Part shown: in pieces, positions 9,907-20,993 of the stretch
Position numbering within the stretch: position 1 is the first letter of the stretch
Layout of the letters: every line of letters begins with the position of its first letter
DNA from: Gnetum montanum
Taxonomy: Eukaryota > Streptophyta > Gnetopsida > Gnetales > Gnetaceae
NCBI GenBank assembly: GCA_015680685.1
Contig: MNCI01017629.1
Coordinates: 96,505 to 131,103 of the forward strand
DNA: 34,599 nt
Reading direction: 5' to 3'
Notes under the pieces: model-generated
Databases searched by the model: none
What the model saw: the letters and a program-made list of their open reading frames with translations, nothing else
Told to the model about the DNA's origin: nothing
Program-made: the position numbers and the translations under genes

Positions 9907-11101
9907 TGTACCACCTGAAATCGTCGATCCCTGGCTGGAACGAGAAACAGAGACCACGGGATCGCAGGGCGAGCACAGAAGACCCCACCTTCACCTGAGG
10001 GTGTGCTGGAATGCACGAAGGTAGGGTACCTTGGGTGGTCCGCACGTGGATCAGACAAGGATTTCCCCGAGCGCCACCAAAGTGTTATACGCTAGGTTAT
10101 GCGTAAACAGAGCGTAAGCGGTGAAACAGGCGCAGACAGCGTAAGCGTAAAAGGGCGTAAACAGGGTCAGGCGTAAACAATGTAAACAAATATAGGCACA
10201 ACGTAAGCGTATATAGGCGTGAACAGCGTAAGTGTAAAGAGTGTAAGCAAACATAAACAGCGTAAACAGTGTGGGCGCATATGGACTCAAACGGAGCACG
10301 AACGTAAACAGGCGTAAACGAAGCGTGGGCCAAATTAACGTAAAACTGTAAAAGAACTTGCAACAAATGTAAGCAGTGGATTACAGAGTTAAAATGTTGT
10401 GCACAGGTCTAACGTAGTCGTGTAGGGACACAAGGCAGACGTAAAGCCCCGGTGGACACAGGGATGCAGCCGGCTGACACGGTAGGCAGAGCGCGGATTG
10501 TGCTCGGCGTACAAAACTTCCAGCGTAAGCGTAAGTGTAAAGGGGTTTCTGCAGCGTAATTGCTCTGGGTCTGCTCTAGTAAAATTTTTCCGACCTCGAA
10601 TTTACGGAAAATTGGGCTATTTATAGGGGTAGGGTTACCGGGAAAATCGGACTGGGAGACACGTGGCCTATAGACCGGGCGTTTACAATTTAGAAACATG
10701 GTATACGCTAGGTGTATACGCTACAACAGGCCGGCGTATACGCTGGGCGTGGACTTGGATGGATGCTGGCATATACGCTAGGGCATATATGCTGATGGAT
10801 GTTGGATGTCGACTTGCTTCAATTCTTGCTCCTGTTGGACCTGCTGAGCGTGCGTGTGAGGCGTGTATGCTGAGCGTCGGGCGTTGATGTCGGGCGTAGA
10901 CGCCAGGCGTAGACGCTGGGCGTAGATGCTGGCACAACACTTGGTTTAAAACTGGGGGTATACGCTGGCACAACACTTGGTAAAAACCAGGTGTTTCGAT
11001 TCTCAAAATTGCCTTGTGTGACTTCAAATGTAGCCAAAGTCGTCTGTGGGTCACGGGGATCTGCTTCTTGTCTAACCTCAAAAATTGTTTGTGGTGTTTC
11101 A
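9907..11101 (-). mobile_element. LTR-A, 5' LTR of element A
   Basis: About 1195 bp, minus strand, starting TGAAACACCAC at 11101 and ending in TACA at 9907 beside the PBS. The first half contains GCGTAKACGC palindromes and the downstream half GCGTAAACAGCGTAAGCG-like words. It resembles LTR-C along its length and LTR-B less closely. To its right, from 11102, the sequence continues as the gag of element B, so A inserted into B. The matching 3' LTR is left of the window. Confidence 0.85.
10618..10625 (-). promoter_or_regulatory. TATA box of LTR-A
   Basis: TATAAATA on the minus strand, in a CCCCTATAAATAGCCC context also present in LTR-C. It lies about 480 bp into the LTR, where a U3/R boundary is expected. 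Confidence 0.65.
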
Positions 11102-13003
11102 CTTTCCTCTCAAAGTTTCTCGTACAGTTTTGTGTTGGGTTCTACGATGATGATGATTCTGGTGCAGTCATGGGAGTAGGTTTCATATAATTAGTAGGGG
11201 CCACCGGCGATTTGTTTTGTTCTACTACATTTGCTTGTTGCATTTCTGCTATTGCCGCTATAGTTGCTTTAGCCTTTTCTTTATCCTTTTTACTATGTTG
11301 ATTTTTAAAGCCTAGATAGGAAAGATCATGGCTATTTTGAGCCACCTCCTCTATATTTTTAATTTGTATAAAAGCTTGGTTAAGCTTATGCGCATTGAGG
11401 TAATATAACTTAGATTTGAAAAAATTGTTAATAGCCCCCTTTAGAATGGTGAGCAAATATGTCTGTGGGATTGGCTCGTGTAGCTCATTGAGAGCGGCAC
11501 TCCACCTCTAGATAAATTTTTGTATAGGTTCCAGAGGTGCTTGTTTAACTTGTATAAGGCTGTCAAGTGTCGCTTCAGGTTTCAAGTTATACTTGAACCT
11601 GGTCACGAATTGATGTAACAACTCTTCCAAGGAAAATATGGAATTTCTCGGTAAGGCTCGGTACCAATCAAGTGCTCTCCTTGTGAGGGACATAGGGAAC
11701 ACTCGCAAAATGGCATGTGGCCACACCTGGAGTAATGCGCATTCTAATCTAAATGTTATAAGGTGAGCATTGTGGTCTATTTCCCTGTTATATTTAGTTA
11801 GTGTAGGCAATGATATACCTTTGGGCAAGGTTAGGGGCAAGATCGAAGGGCTGATGGGGTCATCGTGGTAAAAGTCCACTACCTTCAACTCTCCGTCGGT
11901 AGCCGTTTTGAGGCGTTTGACCTCCTCAGTTAGTTTTTGCATTAGTTTTTTAGCATCTACCTAGTCTTGGGTACTAGGTGACATGGTAGCTTGGGGGTGT
12001 GGTATATTGTACAGATTGGATTGTTGGATAGTAGGTTGGAAGGCTGAAAGCTGTGCAGTTGGCGGTTGTACTTGTGGCATGTTCATAGAGGGTGGCACTA
12101 GGGATGGCACATTGTAAGCGAGAGGTTTTTGTTGCTATGGTTGCGGCTGTACTTGGGGAGTGTTGGCTGGTGGAATCGTGTGAGGTGGTATGTTGTAGTG
12201 AGGGGGTTGATGTGGTTGAGCACCCATCGCTGTGCATTGCCCGGTCATGTTTCGTGCAGGAACCCCCTGTTGGGTTACAGTGGTGGAAGGGGCTCCGTGC
12301 ATTTGGATGTGGGGGATATAGTGAGCAGATGTAGATGCCGGTATCACATGTGGCATCTCGATCACTCGGGATGGGAAGGTTGCTCCCACGTTATTATGAG
12401 GAGGTGGTACTTGTGAGGATGGGCCTACGGCTGTAGCGGGGATGATAGTGAGAGGGAGTGTACTAAATTGCCAGTCGGTTGCAGGAGGAACATGAACAAG
12501 TGCGGATGTTTCTATGGAGGTATTTGCATTTGGGTGAACCTGAGGGGTTGGAGGGGCATGATTTCCCCTGTGCCTAGATGAAACATGGGGTTGACATCGG
12601 TTTGTGAACTAAGGGTGTGATACGAGTCTTCATGTTCGGATTGGGCAGCAAAGTCATCCTCCTCTTCCGATTGAGGATCTACTGCAGGCTAATCCCAAGA
12701 TTGACTCCTTTGTAGGAGGAGTTGTGTGATGAGCTCAGAGTAAGACTCTGGGACCGAGATGACATCGTATGGGGAAGGAACGAACTCTTGCCCTTCCCTC
12801 TAGAAGAGTTCGTACTGCCTCTTGAGTTCTATTTCGGTTCGGTCCACGGCTAGGCCAGCTTGTATCTTCACGCATATGAAGTTGTATTGGTCTTGGGTTA
12901 TGACGTTGGATGATGGGTTCCTCCTTTACAACCTAAGGGATCGGCGAGGCCCTGCTGTGGGTTGTACTGTGGGCTGTTGGACCACGGGCTGTTGGATAGC
13001 CAT
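11102..13003 (-). pseudogene. Gag fragment, element B (truncated by A)
   Basis: Minus-strand gag parallel to that of element A. It starts at the ATG at 13003 (MAIQQPVVQQ), passes through the Q/P-rich region and the gag core (RALDWYRALPRNSI near 11640-11690), and runs to 11102, where LTR-A interrupts it. Frames 11142-11456, 11508-11942 and 12135-12389 are in register, with in-frame TAG at 11508 and 12135. The ATG at 13003 is out of register, so at least one frameshift lies upstream of 12389. Comparison with A shows glutamine at the 11508 position. The zinc knuckle and protease should lie beyond element A's other end, outside the window. Confidence 0.85.
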
Positions 13004-13790
13004 GGTGCCCACGATGTTGGTGACTTGGGTGGTTATAGCAGTGGTGTTTGCCGTGTTCATGATGACCTGTTGATAATGTGACATGATGTAGAGATGTGAA
13101 GTGAGTGTACTTAGTGCAGCATAAACCTACGTTGGCAGTGTACAGCGTATACACTTCAACGAGCAGTGTATGACGATAGTGTATATAGCATATAGGTATG
13201 CGGCGTATAGTGTCAGTGTAGAGAATCTATGGCGTAAAGAGTACAACGTATACGCCAAGTAGTGTATATAGCGTAAGCGTGCAGCGTAAACAGGGTTATA
13301 GCATACAGAGTGTAGCGTATGGACGACAGCATAAACGAGTTTACAGCGTAGGATATTCAGTGTAAACTTAGCGGTGGCGTATATAGCGTGGACAGAGTCT
13401 TGTGTGTAGCATAGACAAGGTCTACAGTGTAAAGTGGGTAGCGTGTGTGTTAGCAGCATAAATAGAGTGGTGAGTTTGCCAAGTAGACAAAGTTTGAAGC
13501 ATCAATCGTGCAGCGTATATGTGGCAACGTAGATGCTAGGAGTTCTACAGAAAGAGTCAGCGTATGGTTGATAGCGTAGACATTGGGAGACTTGCAAATG
13601 GTAGGGTTTGAATGGAGTAGTGTAGATGCTAAGCAGCATAGACGCTGGATAGTTTGTCGACTGGGTTTTAAACTGAGTAGCGTAAATGTTGGGAGGTTTT
13701 CGGGAGGAATCGGCGTATGGTCGGCAGCGTAAATGCCCAATAGCGTAAACGCTTGGAAGCTTGTAGGTAAGGTTTTAGGCAGAGGTTCAA
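13004..13790 (-). repeat. Leader of element B with GCGTA repeats
   Basis: Untranslated leader of element B. It contains many decayed GCGTATACGC and AGCGTAAACGC words, mostly with CG changed to TG or CA. No coding region is supported. Confidence 0.65.
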
Positions 13791-13809
13791 GCCCTCCTTC
13801 TAGCGCCAA
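13791..13809 (-). other. Primer binding site, element B
   Basis: ATTGGCGCTAGAAGGAGGG on the minus strand next to the LTR-B end, the same motif as in element A. Confidence 0.7.
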
Positions 13810-13813
13810 TTTC

Positions 13814-15107
13814 TGTACCATCCAAAATTGTCGGTCTCCGACTGGAAAGAAACAGAAATCGGGGGATCACAGGACACGCACAGAAGACCCTACCTTCGCT
13901 TGAGGGCAAGCTAGAATGAATGAAGGTAGAGTACCTTGAGTGGTCCACACGCAGATCAGGCAAGGATTTCCCCAAACGTTCACCGAGGTGTTATACGCTG
14001 GGTTATACGTAAATGGCGTGAATGATGCAAAACAAAGCGTAAATAGCGTAATTGATGTAAACGGAGCGTAAACGGCGTAAATGTAAGCGTAAACAATGAA
14101 CATGCAACAATTAATGCAAACTGTGACAGATTTTAGGAAGAAAATGTAACAATGGCATTTCAAAATGAGAGTACAATGCATCGGTCTAACGCAGTTGTGG
14201 ATTTGACACAAGACGAACAAAAAGCCCCGGTGGATGCAGGGATGACTGTGGGCTGGTTCACACTATAGGCACAGCGTAGAGGCTGTATGCTCAGCGTACA
14301 GGGTTGTCCAGCGTACAAGGTTCTCTGCTCTAGTTCTCAGCATCTCTGCTGTCTAGTTTGCTCTGGAATTTGCCAATCAACCTCAATCTAGTAAAAATTT
14401 GGGCTTTTATATGGGTTTTGACGTTAGACTCAGGTTGGGTGACATGTGGCGCGTTAACCGAGTGCAAAAGCGTAAAATTTACAAGTGTACAATATGTTAC
14501 ATTTGCTGGGCATATACGCTGAGCGTATAGGCTGTATCAGGTGAGCATAGACTCTGGGCGTATACGCTGGATGTGATGGGCATATGCGAACTTGAGCGTG
14601 GATGTTGTGGGTGCTGGGCATATACGCTAATGGTGGCTTGGATGTATACGCCGAGCGTATACGCTAATGGTAGCTGGGCATATATAGCGGGTGTATACCC
14701 TGATGGTAGCTCGACGTATACACTGGGGCATATACGCTGATGGTTGCTGCATTGTGCCAAATCTTGCTCTGCAGTGCTGCTTCCATGCCGTCTTTGAGGA
14801 TTTCATGCCGGGAATATACATCGGTTGTACTTGTTGGGTGTACATGTGAGGCGTGTACGTTGGGCGTCTACGCTGGGTGTGTACGTTGGATGTATACGTT
14901 GAGAATGTCAGGCGTATATGTTGTGGATGTGAACTTGAGCATATACGCTGAGTGTATAAGGTGAGACTGCATACTTGGTGAAAATTAAGTATTGTTGATC
15001 TCCGAAGTTGCCATGTTTGACACCAGATGTAGCCGTGGTCGTCTGTGGGTCCCAGGGACCTACTTCTTATTGGGGAAGTACCAAGCTCAAAATTTTGTGG
15101 TGTTTCA
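13814..15107 (-). mobile_element. LTR-B, 5' LTR of element B
   Basis: About 1294 bp, minus strand, starting TGAAACACCAC at 15107 and ending TACA at 13814. It belongs to the family of LTR-A and LTR-C but is more diverged, with many GCGTATACGC words decayed. A TATA-like ATATAAAA lies at 14405-14412 on the minus strand. Right of 15107 the sequence is the gag of element D(-), so B inserted into D(-). Confidence 0.82.
14405..14412 (-). promoter_or_regulatory. TATA-like box of LTR-B
   Basis: ATATAAAA on the minus strand at the place corresponding to the LTR-A TATA box. Confidence 0.5.
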
Positions 15108-15493
15108 GTGTTCTGTTGCTCCCTAAGCTTAGCCAACTAGATCAATTGGTCTAGAAGCCTTTGGTATGCTTGTGTTAAAGGTAACGAAACACTGGGAATA
15201 GGGACAAACTCATTCCCATTACAGTAAGCGAACTTGATGCTACATTTTTCTTCGAGTTCATGTAAATCCAAGGGCAAATTTGCCTACACCTTTGCACAGA
15301 GGAAATTGTAATGCTCATGTTGCTGGGCTAATCCCTTAGGTCCTCAATTTTGGATTCTGAGCGATCAACATGTTTCCAATATTAGATTCAATGGTTGTTC
15401 AGCACCAATAGTGCCTTGAACCACAATAGGGTCTTCAACGTTGAAAGGAATTTCTACGTTGAAGGTGTTAGCAGCAGTACTTGAAAAATCCAT
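15108..15493 (-). pseudogene. Gag N-terminal fragment, element D(-)
   Basis: Starts at the ATG at 15493 (MDFSSTAANTFNVE). It parallels the gag start of D(+) at 28592: both pass through a VQGT segment, an arginine-rich stretch, an AxQHExYNF motif, and a segment ending near an EFVP or EFIP motif. It is broken by a TGA after about 42 codons and by at least one frameshift. LTR-B cuts it at 15107. Confidence 0.7.
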
Positions 15494-15586
15494 TGTTAAC
15501 GTGAGTAGTTAGCAAAAAAGTGCAAAAGTTATGCAAAAGAGGACAAACAAACAAGAAAACTAGGAAACAACAAACAAGAAGAAGAG

Positions 15587-16133
15587 GAAGGCTTTACGTC
15601 TTGTTAGATTCTAGAGGAACCATTGAGGCGACCGATCTACACCACACAAAGCATAAACAACCACGAAGGGGTGTCACATCTATGCCAATGCGCGATGAGG
15701 TATAGAGCGCATGCAAGACTACCGTAGGGAAATTTTAGCTAACTGGAAACTAGGAAGGCTTTAAGTCTTGCAAGATCCTAGAGGGACCATTGAAGCGATC
15801 GACCTGTACCACGCGGGATGCAGTACAGGATGCACGCAAGACTACCATAAGGTGGGCAAGCTAACTAGTAGTCGAGAAGGCTTTGCATCTCATAGGATCC
15901 CCAAGGGACCATCGGAGCAACCGCTCGGTACCACGCAAGATGGGGTACATAATGCATGCAAGACTATCGTAAGATGAGCTAATTAGTTGGCGATCAGAGG
16001 CCTTGTGTTCTGTGGGGCTCTCGATGAACCGTTGAGGTGACTAATGTGCACCACACAAAGCGCAAACAACCACAAAGGGTGTTACATTTACTCTTACATG
16101 TATCAAGCTACAGAAGGCTCATAGAACTACCAT
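15587..16133 (-). repeat. Leader repeats of element D(-)
   Basis: Four divergent units of about 120-170 bp starting near 15587, 15756, 15878 and 15999. Each opens with AAGGCTTT or AGGCCTTG and contains a CCATTGAGGCGA-like segment followed by CACCACACAAAG or TACCACGC. Copies one and four share an extra segment (ACAACCAC, then an AAGGG-TGT-ACAT stretch) that two and three lack. D(+) has two related units at 28213-28541. Confidence 0.75.
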
Positions 16134-16157
16134 GACACATGGAAAAGGCACCAAAAA

Positions 16158-16177
16158 GGCCCTCCTTCTAGTTCCAA
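16158..16177 (-). other. Primer binding site, element D(-)
   Basis: TTGGAACTAGAAGGAGGGCC on the minus strand, five bases from the LTR end. It differs from the A/B motif at two positions near its start. Confidence 0.65.
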
Positions 16178-16182
16178 AAAAC

Positions 16183-17872
16183 TGTAGCAACTGAAAATGT
16201 TAGTGGCTGGAAAACACCAAGGGGTCAGCGGGTGCGACAGTTTCGACCCCATAAAGACAGGAGGGCTGTGTTGGGTGTGTGCAGATACATGGTGCCCTGA
16301 ACGGTCTAGTCGATCAGATAGGGACTTAATCGGCATCTATATAGCCTTTTGCAACATATATTTTTGAAAAAGGAATGGAAATCTGGAGTAATGCTTGAAA
16401 GTAAATGAAATAGAAGAAGAAAATAGTGTAAAAACACAATAGTAAGTAGGAAACAATGTAGAATATGGTTAGAAAAATGCACCGCTCTGAAGATGCAAGC
16501 TTTCTCTGTTAGGGCAGATACAGTCGATTACACAGTGTGGCGGAGTGCAGAAATCTCGAGAGTAATTGAGACATGTAGAGCAAGATGGGTTGTGTGCTTG
16601 GGTGCATCCTTAGGCACTGACAATACAGGGATTCTACCAAGGTGGTAGAAAGGGAATAGGACAATATGCCAACTAAAAGTGCTAACTGTTTGTAGTGTCA
16701 AATAGAAAGCTTACAATGTCTGATGTTACAATGCGCATGAAAGAAATCTTGAATGCCAGAGTGAATGTCAGGGAGATGAAAAGTCAAGGAATCAGGGAGA
16801 ATTCCTCACTTTTTAAATTATCCGAACCTCTTGAATGTCATTTTCTAGAAAATTTCCAATAGCCAAAGATAGTCCAACCACTTGAGTGCTACTCATTGGG
16901 GTATTTATAGGACTAAAGGGCACGCGAAGGGGACGATTTGGATGCCACATGCCCTGGGCCCATGTTGACTTGCTAGCACCACACATGTCGCGTATGACCG
17001 TTGGACCTGCAAGACCATTGTAATGTTAACCTGCTATGCCATAACTATAAACCTACCACGTTGTAATTACGTCGTCAGCGTCTGGAGACGTGTGCCAACG
17101 GTCCAATTAGGTAAAGTGCATTGATGTCACATAACCACCCACATTCCTTGCTGTGCTTTCTAGCTTAAAACCTTGTCGTGTGTTCTGCTACATGTGTGTT
17201 GCATGCTTGCTATGCTATGATACGCTACATAGCGTAGCATAGTGTAGTGTAGTAACTGGCCTTAGTCGCAAAAACTTTGTCGATTTGTGAACTTTTCTCC
17301 CGCGAGACTTCCAAACTTGCTGATCCCACCCTTTGAGCTACCTTCTATCTCTTCTGTAGGATTGCTACACCTCGCTATACCTTGTAGCTTAATGTAGCGT
17401 AGCAGTAAACATGGTCTACCACTTCCTAATAGAAAGGGACATTGCTGAAGGACTTTAAAATTAGGCATGGGGACTAGCCGTGAAGCTGTTGCCATGTTAC
17501 GCTACATTACGTGGCATAGCATAGTGTAGCGCTCCATCCTACAATCGTCTTCTAAAGCTTGCTACACTACACAGCGAGGCACAGCATAGCGTAGCAGACT
17601 TTGTGACTTAGAAAACTTGCTAAACTATTTCATGCATAACAAAATGTTGCTGCCAACTCTGCACACCGTTTCTGAGTTGGCTGTTGGCTTGACAATCTAC
17701 TTAGGTGGATAGGCAAGATGACCCGTAGAGCCTGTTTTCACCTAAAGTAGAAAATTTGCCAAACTGGCTAGCCTAAACTCAGAATGTTCTCCTCCCAAAG
17801 AACTTCCATGGTGTTGTGCGAGTTGTAAGACCTAGTGAAGTAAGAATGACCCTGCATTTTTGGGGTGTTTCA
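16183..17872 (-). mobile_element. LTR-D(-), 5' LTR of element D(-)
   Basis: About 1690 bp, minus strand, from TGAAACACCCC at 17872 to CTACA at 16183. It is homologous along its length to the LTR at 26653-28185. The part at 17200-17610 carries clusters of GCTACGCTAC / GTAGCGTAGC words. On the right it abuts, with no gap, a plus-strand LTR of the same family. Confidence 0.85.
16902..16909 (-). promoter_or_regulatory. TATA box of LTR-D(-)
   Basis: TATAAATA on the minus strand in a CCTATAAATACCCC context shared with the two plus-strand D-family LTRs. Confidence 0.65.
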
Positions 17873-18911
17873 ATGGAAAGCAAAGTTTGCACATTGGGAA
17901 AATTTTCACGACTAAGGCCAATCGCTACGCTACGTAGCGTAGCATAGCATAGCAAGCATGCAACACACATGTAGTGGAATGCATGACAAAGTGCTACGCT
18001 AGCCTAAGCATGCTACGCTACGCTAAGTAGGCTACACTACAAAGCACAACAAGGCATGCGAGTGGTTGTGCAACATCAATGCACTTCACCTAATTAGACC
18101 ATTGCCACACGTCTCTAGACGTTGATGGGGCAATTACAACGTGGCAGGCTCATAGTTATGGCACAGAAGGTTTGCATTACAAAAGTCATGCAGGTCCAAT
18201 GGTCACACATGGCATGTGCGGCACCAACAAGTCAACGTGAGCCCAGGGCATGTGGCATCCAAACCACCCCTTTCGCGTGCCCTTTAGCCCTATAAATACC
18301 CTGATGAGCAGTGCTCAAAGGGTTGGACTATCTTTGGAGGTTTAAAAAACCAAGCATCGTAACATTGAGCATTAAGCATTATAAGCCTTATGTTTCACAC
18401 TACAAACAGTTAGTATCTTTAGCTGGCATTTTGTTCTGTCTCCCTTTCTACCACCTTAGTAGAATCCTCGCATTGTTAGCACCCAAGTCCGCACCCAAGT
18501 GCACAACCTATTTTGCTCTACACATCTTGGTTACTCTTGGGATCTCTGCACTTTGCCGCGCTGTGCAACCAACTGTATCCGCCTTGATAGAGCAAACTTG
18601 TAACTTTGGAACGGTGCATTTTTTCTAACAGCATTTTACCTTGTTTCTTGCTTATTGTTTCATTTTACACTATTTTTTCTACTTTATTTACTTTCAAGCA
18701 TTACTTTGCATTCTTGTTCCTATTTTCAAAACTATATGTTGCAAAAGGCTATATAGATGCCGATTAAGTCCCTGTCTAATCGACCAAACCATTCAGGGCA
18801 CCCCCGTATCTACTCACACCTAGCATAGCCCTCCCGTGGATACGGGGTCGAAACTGTCATGCCCGTCGATCCCTCGATGTTTTCTAGCCACTGACATTTT
18901 CGATCGCTACA
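17873..18911 (+). mobile_element. LTR-D'(+), 3' part of a plus-strand LTR
   Basis: Plus-strand D-family LTR sequence starting inside the LTR (AAAGCAAAGTTTGCA, matching about 27278 in D(+)) and ending GCTACA at 18911. No PBS follows; the next bases belong to the gag of element E. It is therefore a solo LTR or the 3' LTR of an element whose rest lies beyond D(-), which inserted into it at 17872. Confidence 0.8.
18291..18298 (+). promoter_or_regulatory. TATA box of LTR-D'(+)
   Basis: TATAAATA in the CCCTATAAATACCC context of this family, plus strand. Confidence 0.6.
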
Positions 18912-20093
18912 AGTACTCCACCTACAAATGGATTTCAGTTCTAAAGACCAGTACCATCTTTCTGCTTCTTTAACTAATGTTTTTGGGAACAACTTAAGTT
19001 TTTGTCATTCGTTCTCTATGTTCTATAAGGCACACGCATCATGGAATGCTTGTAAATGGTTCTGAGGATCAGCGTTGTATCCCACTTCAAATCATGGGAT
19101 GTTTTTTATATCTAATCTCTTGATCCTACTATATTTTTGATGCCTTGTTGGAATTATAATAGCCTTAGCTATGTCCAACATACTTCGAGTAGTGAGAAGG
19201 GGTTCATCATGATCGTCTCATCCATGGCATCTATGATGCCTACGTTATTCCCTACTCTCCCTTCTTCTATGTCATGACTCTCTAGAGTGCCCTCATCCCC
19301 TTTCCTCATTGTTTCATCTATGACTTCCACTTTGCCTACCTTTATCCCCATGGAATTTTTCCTTATGATTCCCTCTGGACACTGAAGGAGAGGATGAAGG
19401 AGATGATGAAGGTGAAGAAGAAGGAGAACCGTCACCATAATGGTATCTACTACCTTCTCTTTTGTGGTCTCGGCCTCAATTGCGATTACGATCAAAATGT
19501 CCACCTTTATTATGAGTTCATGTCCCTTTTGTAGATCCTTTGTTCCCATAGGTATTAGAACTTGGGTTATGAATAGTGGAATGAAGGTCCTAATACATAA
19601 CCCCTTGGCCAAAGTCAAGGGAAGGAACATCGTTGTGTGGGCAACAACCTGAGGTAGGTTCACTACCCTCATATTCACTTAAGACATGTGGGGCATCTTG
19701 GGACTAGTTACCCTTTAAAGACTTATGATGTCTCTCCTCTTACAAGTCCCTTTGATGTTGTGCCTCTATGGGATAGTATTCTCTTGAGTCATGGTCTTGC
19801 ACAACATATTTTGCATGTAAGTGTGGCATGCCAATTCATGTGAGAGCATGAAAAAGCATGCTTGGGACTGAATGATCAAGAGGTAACACTATGTTACCTT
19901 CTAATTCTTGCTAACATAGTTGTTCATCTTGATGGAGGATAAAGGTGAAGTCTGGTACATACTCATTAGGATGAATATATACTACTCGAACTTGTTGAGG
20001 GTCTCGCAAATCAATGTCATGTGTATTACGTCATCAACTGTTTTCTATTTCAGACCTAGGCGGTGAGATGCTTTCATACGAAGAAGGAGACAT
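18912..20093 (-). pseudogene. Gag remnant, element E (Athila-like)
   Basis: Minus-strand degenerate gag. A start candidate is the ATG at 20093 (MSPSSYESISPPRSE), about 110 bp after the PBS. Many stops and frame changes follow. The end nearest LTR-D'(+) carries a gag-core motif, LFPKTLVKEAERWYWSLE, near 18920-18990, comparable to the FP-x-S/T-L...W-x-x-L motif of other Ty3-type gags. Upstream of that, 19200-19450 encodes a low-complexity charged and serine-rich region. LTR-D'(+) cuts the gene at 18911. The open frame at 19169-19678 is not the gag frame. Confidence 0.65.
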
Positions 20094-20205
20094 ACTTGTC
20101 TATTCAGTATGCAATGTATTCTTGTTTATTATTTTCGCAATCATCCCTAAGGGTTCCAACGATGTGAATGATTTCCTATGTTCTAATTAGTGCACAAAAA
20201 ACTAA

Positions 20206-20225
20206 GTCCCTAGCAACGATGCCAA
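20206..20225 (-). other. Primer binding site, element E
   Basis: TTGGCATCGTTGCTAGGGAC on the minus strand. This is close to the TTGGCGCCGTTGCCGGGGA motif typical of Athila-type plant elements, with CG-to-CA and C-to-T changes. It directly follows an LTR end (…TCATCA). Confidence 0.65.
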
Positions 20226-20976
20226 TGATGAGTGACGAGGTACCCCTATGCTCAACCATATGAATACAAGCATTTCAAGCATGATTTGGTCAAATTCCAG
20301 AGACTAAGTGCTTATGCACCCTTGTGGAACAAGGATAGTTTGGTTGATTATTGTCTTCACAAGCTTACCTGTATGTCATGATTGTATGGTTAAGTAAGCT
20401 TGAGGTAGATGATTTTTATAGCTTTTATGTTTTTATGTCCTATGCTAGTAGGCAAGGAGAGACGTAACTAAGTGACTAATTTAACTTAACTACTCATTAA
20501 CTAAGTTCTAAGTAATCCTAACACCAGCATCTATCCCTACTTGTTCTACACATCTTGAACCAATGTAACAGTGTTGGAATTACTAAATGCTAATCATTAC
20601 TGGGTTGTGAACCGTTACACGCATGCTCGAAGTGGTCGTGCTTGTGTATTTTAACGATTTTCTTAATTGATCAAAATGAATTGTTGTGAGAATAACAAAA
20701 ATGTACAGTGCATAAAATAAAATAAATGCACAAAAAATTAAATAAAAGAAATGAGTAAGAAAAAAAATCTCAAGTGCTGCAAGGATGAATCGAAGAGCTC
20801 GTCTTTATTACCATACACAAGATGTTCTCAGGTACATAATGCTCGAATAAAGATCCATCCACACTTAGACCTCCTGCTACAGGCACTTGGAAAATACTCT
20901 AACTTTTAAACAGACTACAAGAGTTTTGCTACTTTACTTCTAAAAGACTTCTTCCAAATTGTGTGCCTGGGCATTG

Positions 20977-20984
20977 TATTTATA
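20977..20984 (-). promoter_or_regulatory. TATA box of LTR-E
   Basis: TATAAATA on the minus strand, next to the minisatellite that would lie in U3. Confidence 0.5.
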
Positions 20985-20993
20985 GACTTGGGA

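Noticed and set aside
19169-19678. 169-codon minus-strand frame, partly hydrophobic
   Set aside because: It is an alternate frame across the low-complexity gag of element E; the gag frame is a different one, with stops.
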